DNA of 64,000 bases from Alistipes sp. (GTDB lineage: Bacteria > Bacteroidota > Bacteroidia > Bacteroidales > Rikenellaceae): assembly GCA_017465605.1 (NCBI GenBank), contig JAFTVW010000026.1, forward strand, positions 1 through 64,000, in the 5' to 3' direction. Position 1 is the stretch's first letter. Each line of letters opens with the position of its first letter. This document shows, piece by piece, positions 8,441 to 15,953 of the stretch. A model generated the notes under the pieces. That model made no database searches, was not told the DNA's origin, and was given only the letters and a program-made list of their open reading frames with translations. The position numbers and the translations under genes are program-made.

Positions 8441-9724
8441 CTACTTAGCAGCAGCAAATGCCTGCTCAAAATCATCAATAATATCCTCTACGTTCTCCAA
8501 ACCGAGCGAAATACGAAGCAGGGTAGGAGTTACACCAGCCGCTTTCAAATCGGCCTCACTCAATTGCTTATGAGTGGTTGATGCAGGGTGTGTAACTACG
8601 GTTATCGAATCGCCAATCATAGTCATATTGGCCGAGAGCTTCAATGCCTCAACAAAACGCACCGTACTATCGAGCGAGCCCTTCAATTCGATTGTAAAGA
8701 CACTCGACGAACCGTAACGATAATATTTTTGTGCATTTTTATATCCATTGTGCGACTCAAAACCAACAAAGCTCACACGCTCCACCATTGGGTGGTTACG
8801 GCAGAACTCTGCCAATTTCCAAGTTGATTCCACCTGATGCTTCACACGAAGCGACAGGGTTTCTAAACCAATCAACATCAAATATGCATCGAAAGGTGAA
8901 GGACAGCAACCGAAATCGCGCAAGCCATCGACTCTACACTTCACAATAAATGCAGCATTGCCAAATGCCTCATAGAGATTCAAGCCGTGATAACCCTCCG
9001 ATGGGCCATCAATCTGCGGGAACTTGCCATTGGCCCAATTATAGTTACCGCCATCGACAATAATTCCACCCATAGCAGTACCGTGACCATTAATCCACTT
9101 CGTAGCCGAATCCACAACGATATTTGCACCCCAATCAAACGGGTTACACAAGAATCCAGCAGCACCAAATGTATTATCAACTACAAATGGTACATCTTTG
9201 CGCTTTGCCAACCCGCCCAATGCCTGCAAATCGGGAACATCACAAGTGGGATTACCCATACTCTCGGCGTAAATCAACTTTGTACGCTCATCAATGAGAG
9301 GCTCAAAATCCTCGGCACGCTCACTCTTTGCAATACGGCAATCAATGCCCAACTTACGGAGCGATATGCGGAACTGATTGTATGTTCCGCCATAGAGAAA
9401 TGGTGATGCCACAATATTATCACCCGCCTCGGCCAAAGCCGTAACGGTAAGCAGGATTGACGACATACCCGACGATACGGCCAATGCACCTACTGCGTTA
9501 TAGAGCGATGCCACACGCTCCTCGTAAGTGGCTGTTGTTGGGTTATGCAAACGTGTATAGATATTACCGCCCTCGCTTAGTTCAAACAAACGGGCAGCAT
9601 AGTCACAACTCTTGAAATGATAGGCAGCCGTAGGGTAGATGGCAACTCCGCGAGAGCCTGTATGGTCAACCTTATAACCACCGTGAATCTGCTTTGTCTC
9701 AAAGCGCAATTTATTATCAGACAT
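8441..9724 (-). CDS. metY: O-acetylhomoserine sulfhydrylase (PLP enzyme)
   Basis: 427 residues, Cys/Met-metabolism PLP family. Seen: GAVAIYPTAAYHF-like N-terminus, SSGMSSILLTVTAL, NPTCDVPDL, VVDNTFGAAGF, and the PLP lysine in VVDSATKWINGHG (Lys209). It makes homocysteine from O-acetylhomoserine and sulfide. First gene of the operon with metX and hom, so direct sulfhydrylation is the likely route. Its start codon follows a leader of about 220 nt with several hairpins. Confidence 0.92.
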   Translation of the reverse strand: MSDNKLRFETKQIHGGYKVDHTGSRGVAIYPTAAYHFKSCDYAARLFELSEGGNIYTRLHNPTTATYEERVASLYNAVGALAVSSGMSSILLTVTALAEAGDNIVASPFLYGGTYNQFRISLRKLGIDCRIAKSERAEDFEPLIDERTKLIYAESMGNPTCDVPDLQALGGLAKRKDVPFVVDNTFGAAGFLCNPFDWGANIVVDSATKWINGHGTAMGGIIVDGGNYNWANGKFPQIDGPSEGYHGLNLYEAFGNAAFIVKCRVDGLRDFGCCPSPFDAYLMLIGLETLSLRVKHQVESTWKLAEFCRNHPMVERVSFVGFESHNGYKNAQKYYRYGSSSVFTIELKGSLDSTVRFVEALKLSANMTMIGDSITVVTHPASTTHKQLSEADLKAAGVTPTLLRISLGLENVEDIIDDFEQAFAAAK

Positions 9725-9949
9725 AATTTGGAAATATTTTTATTCGGCAAGCCGAACAATAGTTCAATAATCAGTTATTAGTAAAAAAGATATATTTGTG
9801 CCTACGACACAGGCGGCACTTGACCACCCTTATAACCATTCGTGCCTATCGGCACATTCGCATCGAATGCATTGGCTGATAGAGCATAAAATCCTTATGA
9901 TGGAATATGTAACAACACTTATCCATTTCGCTTACACATATATTATGTG
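9725..9949 (-). promoter_or_regulatory. Structured 5' leader of metY-metX-hom
   Basis: On the - strand from about 9945 to the metY start, the leader contains CATTCG-ATG-CGAATG, then GTGCC-GATA-GGCAC, then a second GTGCC...GGCAC with a 12-base loop, and TTCGGC-AA-GCCGAA (9743-9756). The duplicated GTGCC/GGCAC arms allow alternative pairings, and CTATC upstream can pair with GATAG in the loop. I do not see the SAM-I core sequences. A cis-acting RNA is plausible but unidentified. No gene fits here. Confidence 0.45.
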
Positions 9950-9957
9950 CAAATATA
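9950..9957 (-). promoter_or_regulatory. -7 element for the metY operon
   Basis: TATATTTG on the - strand, matching TAnnTTTG. No clear TTTG at -33. It would start transcription about 220 nt before metY. Confidence 0.45.
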
Positions 9958-10057
9958 CGATATATTTTTCTTTTTATATAGTATAATCTCGAAAAAGAGC
10001 AATATTTTCGTTATATTTGTTGTCATAAATGAAACCTAGAACATTTGACAAAATCGT

Positions 10058-11293
10058 ATGAAGAGACTTCTATTTTTAGCAGGACTTATTTTGCTGTCGT
10101 GTTCACCCAAAGAGCAAGTTGGCGAGCCATACCGAGGCTGGAAAAGTGGAGAACTTGACATTCACTTTATCTACACAGGCCGAGGAGAGTCTATTTTCCA
10201 TATTTTCCCCGATGCAACGACTATGCTTGTCGATGCTGGCGATTATCAAGCATCAGTCCCGATGACCGACCCCAAACCCGACCTTTCGCGCAAAGCAGGA
10301 GAGTGGATTTCGCGTTACATCGAAAGGGTAAACCCAAGCGGGCACGAGATTGATTATCTGATGATTTCTCACTTTCACGACGATCACACAGGCGACGTAA
10401 GCATCGATGCTCCCATAACACAAGGTCGCACAGAGGATTACAAACTCATAGGCGTTGCCGAAGTGGGCGAGACTATGCGTTTCAAAAATATTATTGATAG
10501 AGGCTATCCCAACTACGACTATCCAGTCAAGATTGGCGACCAACACACCGACAACTATCTAAAATTCGTACGTTACCACAAAGCGACCTATGGAGCTAAG
10601 CAGGAGGAGTTTAAGGTAGGTGCACTCAATCAAATAGCATTACTCAATCGCCCGCTATGGTACTCACGCCTATTTTCAATCCGCAACCTCGCAGCCAATG
10701 GCGAAATATGGAGTGGCGAGGAGAGCAAAACAACACGTTACTACGACTTAAACCCTGCCAATACCGCCAATCGCGGCAACGAGAACACCAAGAGTATTGC
10801 ATTCCGTATTGATTACGGCCCATTCTCATACTTTTCGGGTGGCGATATTAGCGGCTCATTGAAGGGAACAGAGGGTGAAAGTATCAACATCGAAGCAAAA
10901 GCAGGTGAGGCGTGTGGTGAAGTTGACGTATGCAAATGCAATCACCACGCATACAAAGATGCTATGCACCCCGATTTCTTGCGCAACGTAAAAGCAAAGG
11001 CTTACATTGATGCCGTATGGGATCAATACCACACCCAACCAGCAATCATCGAGCGCATACTCTCACAAGATATCTATCAGGGCGAGAGAATGTTCTACAC
11101 TCAATATATCGTGGACAAAGCTCGCAAGGAGCACGCCAACACAGAGTGGATAAAGGGGGTATGCCCTCACAACGGACATATCGTTGTAAAGGCATACGAC
11201 AAAGGCCGAAAATTCAAGATTTACCGTCTATCGGCCGACGACGAGAGTATGACAATTCAAGCCATCTACGGCCCATTCGATAGCCGAGAATAA
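10058..11293 (+). CDS. Metallo-beta-lactamase-fold lipoprotein
   Basis: 411 residues. The lipoprotein signal ends LILLSC (Cys15). The metal site HFHDDHTGD lies at 105-113, YFSGGDISG near 259 provides the bridging Asp, and a later HH pair (296-297) may complete the site. The sequence resembles the MBL domain family related to ComEC C-terminal regions, but as a stand-alone, surface- or periplasm-anchored hydrolase without membrane helices. Substrate unknown. A TATATTTG element at 10012-10019 gives a possible promoter. It lies between the divergent met operon and the ars cassette with no functional link visible. Confidence 0.7.
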   Translation: MKRLLFLAGLILLSCSPKEQVGEPYRGWKSGELDIHFIYTGRGESIFHIFPDATTMLVDAGDYQASVPMTDPKPDLSRKAGEWISRYIERVNPSGHEIDYLMISHFHDDHTGDVSIDAPITQGRTEDYKLIGVAEVGETMRFKNIIDRGYPNYDYPVKIGDQHTDNYLKFVRYHKATYGAKQEEFKVGALNQIALLNRPLWYSRLFSIRNLAANGEIWSGEESKTTRYYDLNPANTANRGNENTKSIAFRIDYGPFSYFSGGDISGSLKGTEGESINIEAKAGEACGEVDVCKCNHHAYKDAMHPDFLRNVKAKAYIDAVWDQYHTQPAIIERILSQDIYQGERMFYTQYIVDKARKEHANTEWIKGVCPHNGHIVVKAYDKGRKFKIYRLSADDESMTIQAIYGPFDSRE

Positions 11294-11347
11294 AGAAAGT
11301 TATATAACAAAGAATGGCCTGCTCCATTATGGGTCTGTCTTTTTTTT

Positions 11348-11373
11348 CGGCGGTGAAAATTATTTCGCCGCCG
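11348..11373 (+). terminator. GC-rich hairpin after the lipoprotein gene
   Basis: CGGCGG and GAAA pair with TTTC and CCGCCG around ATTA, about 55 bp after the stop, followed by a weak U-rich tail. A smaller hairpin (AATGG/CCATT) followed by a T run lies just upstream. The rest of 11294-11566 shows nothing I can assign. Confidence 0.5.
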
Positions 11374-11566
11374 AATTTGTTTATATACAATCTGTCAGGT
11401 TTTTGGATTGTGAAACGAATTTACCCACAAAAGCCAAAAACATTGATTTTTCTCTTGGCGTATGGTCCTCTATGCAGTCTAAATTAAATGCAATTTGTGA
11501 TATAGGTAATTAGTCGTACGATAAATATTATCTGATTTCATTATTGAAAAATTTATTGCCAAAAAT

Positions 11567-11597
11567 TTTGGCGATTGAACTATTGTTCGTATATTTG
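11567..11597 (+). promoter_or_regulatory. Promoter of the ars cassette
   Basis: TTTG (11567-11570), 19-bp spacer, TATATTTG (11590-11597): an exact Bacteroidetes consensus. The -7 box is the centre of the ArsR-type inverted repeat, so a bound repressor would block RNA polymerase directly. Confidence 0.85.
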
Positions 11598-11604
11598 CGA
11601 ACAA
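11583..11604 (+). promoter_or_regulatory. ArsR operator 1, overlapping the -7 box
   Basis: Perfect inverted repeat TTGTTCG, 8 bases, CGAACAA. The inner GTTCG-N8-CGAAC is repeated with identical spacing at 11972-11989. Position and symmetry fit an ArsR/SmtB autoregulatory site. Confidence 0.75.
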
Positions 11605-11615
11605 CAAAATAGCAA

Positions 11616-11948
11616 ATGAGTATGGCAAATAAGGATTATACCGTTAAGCAAGAGCAAGTTGCACGCTTTGCAAAGGCATTGGGACACCCTGCTCGTATTG
11701 CAATAATGAATTTTCTTGCTCGGCAGACAACCTGCTATTTCGGAGATATTCACGAGGAGTTGCCGATTGCCAAAGCTACCGTATCGCAGCACCTCAAAGA
11801 GTTAAAAGAGGCGGGCTTGATACAGGGAGAGGTCGAAACACCGAAGGTTAAGTATTGTATCAACCGAGAGAATTGGCGACTTGCAAAGGCTTTGTTCGTT
11901 GAGTTTTTCGACGACTGCGCCTGCAAAAAGGAGGGTTGCTGTAAATAA
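11616..11948 (+). CDS. arsR: ArsR/SmtB-family repressor
   Basis: 110 residues, winged helix: ALGHPARIAIMNFLARQ (helix 2-3) and KATVSQHLKELKEAGLIQG (recognition helix and wing). Cysteines sit at 40 (TTCYFGDI), 81, 101, 103, 108 and 109; the C-terminal CACKKEGCC cluster with Cys40 is a likely As(III) or thiophilic metal site. It should repress its own promoter until inducer binds. Starts at 11616 or 11622 (second Met) are both possible. First gene of the arsenical cassette. Confidence 0.88.
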   Translation: MSMANKDYTVKQEQVARFAKALGHPARIAIMNFLARQTTCYFGDIHEELPIAKATVSQHLKELKEAGLIQGEVETPKVKYCINRENWRLAKALFVEFFDDCACKKEGCCK

Positions 11949-11971
11949 CAGCCTCTTTTTTTGGAAACAAT

Positions 11972-11989
11972 GTTCGTTGTTCTACGAAC
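11972..11989 (+). promoter_or_regulatory. ArsR operator 2, inside the cassette
   Basis: GTTCG-N8-CGAAC, same half-sites and spacing as operator 1 but between arsR and the thioredoxin-like gene. No good -7 box overlaps it, so it may act as a roadblock, a looping partner, or mark a second weak promoter. Confidence 0.6.
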
Positions 11990-12014
11990 TACAAATAATA
12001 TAAAATTCAAAGCT

Positions 12015-12446
12015 ATGAGAAAAGTATTAGTGATTCTTACCCTATCTATGGGTATGGTGGCTTGCTCGGGAGGCAAGACCAAGAGTGCGGCTGAAAATCA
12101 GCAGACAAAAAAAGATGTTGTTGAGGTGCTTTACTTCCACGGAGCGCAACGTTGTGCTACTTGTATGACTATTGAGAAGAACACCAAGGAGTTGTTAGAG
12201 GCGGCTTATACTGAGCCGTTGAAAAGCGGCAAGTTGGTATTTCGCTCGGTGGATATTACCAAGGAGGAGGCTCTCGCTGAGCGATACGAAGTTAGTTGGT
12301 CATCGCTTATCCTCGTTGATTACGACAAAAGCGGAAAGGAGAGTGCAACAAATCTAACGGAATTTGCTTTTGGCAATGCCCGCACCGCTCCCGATAAGTT
12401 CAAGCAGGGTTTGTCTGCGAGAATAATAGAAATGCTTAATAACTAA
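12015..12446 (+). CDS. ArsF-like thioredoxin-fold lipoprotein
   Basis: 143 residues from the ATG at 12015, which opens into a lipoprotein signal ending GMVACSGG. The upstream in-frame start at 11961 would run through operator 2. A thioredoxin-like core follows with a C-x2-C motif (CATC) after VLYFHGAQR. The protein matches my recollection of the family annotated as nitrophenyl-compound nitroreductase subunit ArsF, seen in arsEFG-type operons that handle aromatic arsenicals; that assignment is from gene order and general resemblance, not alignment. Probable periplasmic thiol-redox role. Five bases separate it from the next gene. Confidence 0.65.
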   Translation: MRKVLVILTLSMGMVACSGGKTKSAAENQQTKKDVVEVLYFHGAQRCATCMTIEKNTKELLEAAYTEPLKSGKLVFRSVDITKEEALAERYEVSWSSLILVDYDKSGKESATNLTEFAFGNARTAPDKFKQGLSARIIEMLNN

Positions 12447-12450
12447 CGTT

Positions 12451-13158
12451 ATGGAGTGGTTACAATCACTGTTGGATAGTTCCTCAACGCCCGCAGTAAC
12501 AGCATTTCTGCTCGGACTACTCACGGCACTTTCGCCCTGTCCATTGGCAACCAATATCGCAGCCATCGGCTACATTGGCAAGCATATCGAGAGCCGAAAA
12601 GGGGTGTTTGTGCAAGGCTTACTCTACACTTTGGGGCGTACGATTGCCTACACGCTGCTTGGTGTGGTGTTGATTGCAATTTTAAGAAGCGGTGCGAGCG
12701 TATTCGGCATTCAAAAGTTCATAGCGACCTATGGCGAGTTGATTCTACCTCCTGCCTTGTTGCTTATCGGTCAGTTTATGCTATTTGGCAACCGACTAAA
12801 TCTGCCGTCATTCGGCTTTGGAGGTAAGGGCGAGGGACTTGCTCGACGAGGCGGATTCGGTGCGTTGATATTGGGTGTACTCTTTGCCTTGGCATTCTGC
12901 CCTACAAGCGGGGTGTTCTATTTTGGTATGTTGATTCCGATGTCGGCGAGCGCAACTATGGGCTACCTGTTACCAATACTCTTTGCTGTTGCAACCGCCT
13001 TGCCCGTGCTTGTTGTAGCGTGGATATTGGCATTCAGCGCAGGGCAGATTGGGGCGGTCTATGGTAAGATGCAGACCATTCAGAGATGGCTCAATATAGT
13101 GGTGGGCATACTATTTATTTCAATCGGAATTTATTATTGTTTAACAATTTACATTTAG
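12451..13158 (+). CDS. ArsG-like permease of the CcdA/DsbD membrane family
   Basis: 235 residues, six membrane helices. Two conserved cysteine sites: SPCPLATN near 27-33 and AFCPTSGVFYFGML in the fourth helix, the CcdA/DsbD pattern for moving reducing equivalents. In arsenic operons a member of this family is annotated as an aromatic aminobenzylarsenical efflux permease (ArsG). A plain CcdA role, reducing the upstream thioredoxin-fold lipoprotein, is the main alternative. Fits between two thioredoxin-like genes. Confidence 0.65.
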   Translation: MEWLQSLLDSSSTPAVTAFLLGLLTALSPCPLATNIAAIGYIGKHIESRKGVFVQGLLYTLGRTIAYTLLGVVLIAILRSGASVFGIQKFIATYGELILPPALLLIGQFMLFGNRLNLPSFGFGGKGEGLARRGGFGALILGVLFALAFCPTSGVFYFGMLIPMSASATMGYLLPILFAVATALPVLVVAWILAFSAGQIGAVYGKMQTIQRWLNIVVGILFISIGIYYCLTIYI

Positions 13159-13163
13159 GAATT

Positions 13164-13397
13164 ATGGAAATCAAGATTTTAGGAACAGGTTGCGGCAAGT
13201 GCAAGACAACCTACGCAGTTATCGAAAAGGTCATCAAAGAGAATAACATCAAGGCTACGCTCACAAAAGTAGAGGATATTATGGAGATTATGAACTACAA
13301 TATCCTCGCAACCCCTGCCGTAGTTATTGATGGCGAGGTGAAAATCAAGGGCGATGTACCGAGCGAAGCAAAGATTAAGGAGTTATTAGGCGTATGA
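13164..13397 (+). CDS. Small thioredoxin/glutaredoxin-like protein (TM0996/MTH895 type)
   Basis: 77 residues from the ATG at 13164, five bases after the preceding stop. Active site GTGCGKCKTTY (C-x2-C at about 10 and 13) and the cis-Pro loop LATPAVVIDGEV are visible. No signal peptide, so cytoplasmic. In similar operons this family accompanies DUF318 permeases. Its likely job is to pass electrons to the permease-linked redox chain or to bind the thiophilic metalloid. The stop overlaps the next start (ATGA). Confidence 0.75.
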   Translation: MEIKILGTGCGKCKTTYAVIEKVIKENNIKATLTKVEDIMEIMNYNILATPAVVIDGEVKIKGDVPSEAKIKELLGV

Positions 13398-14362
13398 TAC
13401 AGCGATTTGCAGATTGGTTGGTCTATGGCATCTTCGGTTTGGATGCCGCCACGCCATTGGGTACGGCTGTCAATTTCTTCTTTTACGACAGCATCAAGAT
13501 TATAATACTGCTTTTCAGTATCAGCTTCGTAATGGGCATTATCAACGCCTACTTCCCCATTGAGCGACTACGCCAATACCTCGCCACGCATAAACTCTAT
13601 GGCTTGGACTACTTCTTGGCGGCTCTCTTTGGTGGTATTACGCCGTTCTGCTCCTGCTCATCTGTGCCACTCTTTATCGGCTTTGTTAAGGGCGGAATAC
13701 CGTTGGGCGTAACGCTGACATTCCTTATTGCCTCGCCTTTGGTTAGCGAGGTAGCGGTGGCAATGTTTCTCGGCTCGTTTGGTGTGAAGGCAACACTAAT
13801 TTATGTTGTGAGCGGTACGGTGCTGTCGATGATTGCAGGCTTTATTTTGAGCCGTATGCACCTGGAACCCTATTTGAGCGATTGGGTAAAGGCTGCACAA
13901 GCACAATCATCGGAACAGAGCGAGAAGTGGGAGGCTGAAAAGACACCGTTCATCAAGCGACTACCCACTATCACCCGTGAGTCGTGGGGCATTGTGCGAG
14001 GCGTTTTGCTCTATATTCTGATTGGTATCGGTATTGGTGCAACGATGCACGGCTATGTGCCCGAAGGCTTCTTTGAGCAATACCTATCGGCTGAAAATTG
14101 GTGGGGCGTACCACTTGCAGTGGTGCTTGCCGTACCAATGTATGCCAACGCAGCGGGCATTGTGCCCATCATTGAGGTCTTTGTGGCAAAGGGCATTCCG
14201 CTTGGAACGGCTATTGCCTTTATGATGGCTATCATCGGGCTCTCTATCCCCGAAGCCACAATGCTCAAAAAAGTGATGACTTGGCGACTGATAGGCATTT
14301 TCTTCGGCGTGGTAACGCTGTTAATTATTATCTCAGGCTATCTGTTTAATTGGGTTATATAG
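13394..14362 (+). CDS. arsP: ArsP-like permease (DUF318)
   Basis: 322 residues with eight or so membrane helices. The family hallmark FCSCSSVPLFIGFVKGGIP lies near residue 80, and GSFGVKATLIYVVSGTVLSMI and MYANAAGIVPIIE follow. DUF318 includes ArsP, which exports trivalent methyl- and aromatic arsenicals, but also members linked to other metals, so arsenic specificity is inferred from the arsR context. Translationally coupled to the small thioredoxin. Last gene of the cassette. Confidence 0.7.
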   Translation: MIQRFADWLVYGIFGLDAATPLGTAVNFFFYDSIKIIILLFSISFVMGIINAYFPIERLRQYLATHKLYGLDYFLAALFGGITPFCSCSSVPLFIGFVKGGIPLGVTLTFLIASPLVSEVAVAMFLGSFGVKATLIYVVSGTVLSMIAGFILSRMHLEPYLSDWVKAAQAQSSEQSEKWEAEKTPFIKRLPTITRESWGIVRGVLLYILIGIGIGATMHGYVPEGFFEQYLSAENWWGVPLAVVLAVPMYANAAGIVPIIEVFVAKGIPLGTAIAFMMAIIGLSIPEATMLKKVMTWRLIGIFFGVVTLLIIISGYLFNWVI

Positions 14363-14389
14363 AGGCTATTATTATATGATTATACGAAA

Positions 14390-14436
14390 GTGGCGTACGC
14401 AGTGAACCTTATAGTTCTAGTTCTCTCATACGCCAC
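14390..14436. terminator. Hairpin after the ars cassette
   Basis: GTGGCGTA (14390-14397) pairs with TACGCCAC (14429-14436), 31-base loop, about 30 bp after the arsP stop. No T run follows, so termination is uncertain. Nothing else is recognisable in 14363-14616. Confidence 0.45.
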
Positions 14437-14616
14437 CTTGGTTTATTCACATTGCATCTGCACTCTTGGTTTTTTGGCTTAATTACGACCTCCATATAGT
14501 CTTCTATGTGGGATTTTGCAATTTTTGCAAAAACTAATACTGAAAATCAATCAGTTAAAAAATTAAAAGACCTATCACAATTGAGCAGACCATTTGCTTT
14601 CAAGATGTGTATAAAA

Positions 14617-15210
14617 CTAAATATTCACATCGGCTGCATCAAGCAGATTATTCAGCAAAGCATATACCGTAAGACCCGCAACCGACTTAATTCCCGTTTT
14701 ATGGGCAATATTCTTACGATGCGACATTACTGTATGAATCGAGATATTCAACTTGTCGGCAATCTCCTTATTTGCCAACCCTTTGGCTACAAGCACCAAT
14801 ACATCTCTCTCACGCTCCGACAGTTCGTGACTATCGCTATACGGATTAGCTTGTCCCTGCTCGATAGCACCCTCCATCTTTCGCAAAATTTGCTCTCGCG
14901 AATCGTAAATATTAATCACCGCATCGAAATAACGCACCACATCATCGTCACACACAGTTGAAGACAAAAGCACCAACACCATACCCTGCAATTCAGGGAA
15001 TTGATATCTCACACCTTGCGACATTGAAGCGGCGACCTGCGAACTAACGATAATTATATCTGCGGAGATTTGCGACAGATGTTCTACAAGCCCTCTCATA
15101 CTCTCTGCAACATACACCACCTCATATTCGCTGCCAGCAAACAACGACCTCACACCCTCGCCAATTATCATCGAAGGCTCCACAACAGCTACTCTAAAAA
15201 CCCGCCTCAT
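14617..15210 (-). CDS. LuxR-type regulator with degenerate receiver domain
   Basis: 197 residues from the ATG at 15210, which overlaps the upstream stop (ATGA); a start at 15219 would lie further inside that gene. The N-terminal domain looks like a CheY receiver (VAVVEPSMIIGEGVRSLF, ADIIIVSSQ), but Ser replaces the phosphoacceptor Asp and the acidic pair is reduced to one Glu. The C-terminal LuxR helix-turn-helix is clear (ELSERERDVLVLVAKGLANKEIADKL, then HTVMSHRKNI). It probably responds to something other than phosphorylation. Last gene of feoAB-hemerythrin-luxR. Confidence 0.78.
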   Translation of the reverse strand: MRRVFRVAVVEPSMIIGEGVRSLFAGSEYEVVYVAESMRGLVEHLSQISADIIIVSSQVAASMSQGVRYQFPELQGMVLVLLSSTVCDDDVVRYFDAVINIYDSREQILRKMEGAIEQGQANPYSDSHELSERERDVLVLVAKGLANKEIADKLNISIHTVMSHRKNIAHKTGIKSVAGLTVYALLNNLLDAADVNI

Positions 15211-15947
15211 CGTCCACAAGTTTTCTCTGCATTAATAACCACAGGTGCTAAAATCATCATTTCAAGCATTGTATGCTTTGCCAGTTCCTCACGCAATGCA
15301 AATATATCGAACAACAAATTGCAACGCTGACGAGTTGAACATCTTTCGGGAAGATATTTTATCACAATACTCTTTATATCATCAATCTTATCGCATATAT
15401 CGGTGTGATTATCAACAAAATCAGCCATTTTAACACCAGAGTCATCTGTTTCCGATGACACATCTCCCGAAATCACACGCTCCACATACGGGAACATCTC
15501 GTTCTCTTCGTATTGCAAATGCTCTCGTACCTCATCGACATAGCCGCCATAAAACTTCTGTAATATAGCACGCTGGCTTGGCTCGCATAGCTGCAACACC
15601 TGCTCAATTCCTTCTGCTATTCGCGGAATCAAATCTTCGATATAGTAGCGGTGCGATGCTTTAAGATATTTTAACAATGGTGACAAATCAGCAGCTTCCA
15701 AACCTGCAACATCTAAACGATAATCCGACTCAATGTATATCTTGCAGATTGTCAAGAAAAGGTCGAGCGACATATCGTATCGGCGGCACATCTCCTCAAT
15801 GGATATATCGCCATAGGGTAGTTGTATATCCAATCGCTGGAAAATCGACAACAAACGATAATCGACATCAATAAGCTCGATTATCTTCATATCCTTAGAA
15901 AGAATTGCCCGATTTCTAATATCTGTTTTATAACTATTCATAATCAC
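15207..15947 (-). CDS. Hemerythrin-domain protein resembling RIC (YtfE/ScdA)
   Basis: 246 residues. The N-terminal 80 residues resemble the ScdA/DUF542 region but lack the usual Cys pair. The rest is a hemerythrin-like four-helix domain with ligand candidates His99 (KASHRYY), His143 and Glu147 (REHLQYEENEMFPY), His181 (VDNHTD), and His225 with Glu229 (KHTMLEM). RIC proteins hold a di-iron centre and help repair Fe-S clusters after nitrosative or oxidative damage. Placed six bases after feoAB, which fits an iron or NO role. Start at Met1 or Met3. Confidence 0.72.
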   Translation of the reverse strand: MIMNSYKTDIRNRAILSKDMKIIELIDVDYRLLSIFQRLDIQLPYGDISIEEMCRRYDMSLDLFLTICKIYIESDYRLDVAGLEAADLSPLLKYLKASHRYYIEDLIPRIAEGIEQVLQLCEPSQRAILQKFYGGYVDEVREHLQYEENEMFPYVERVISGDVSSETDDSGVKMADFVDNHTDICDKIDDIKSIVIKYLPERCSTRQRCNLLFDIFALREELAKHTMLEMMILAPVVINAEKTCGR

Positions 15948-15953
15948 ACTCCT

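Noticed and set aside
9725..9949. SAM-I or SAM-II riboswitch upstream of metY
   Set aside because: The conserved SAM-I core and SAM-II pseudoknot sequences are not recognisable; left as an unidentified leader.
11294..14616. Ars cassette considered as a recently inserted island
   Set aside because: No integrase, direct repeats or tRNA at its ends were seen; base composition is not clearly different by eye.
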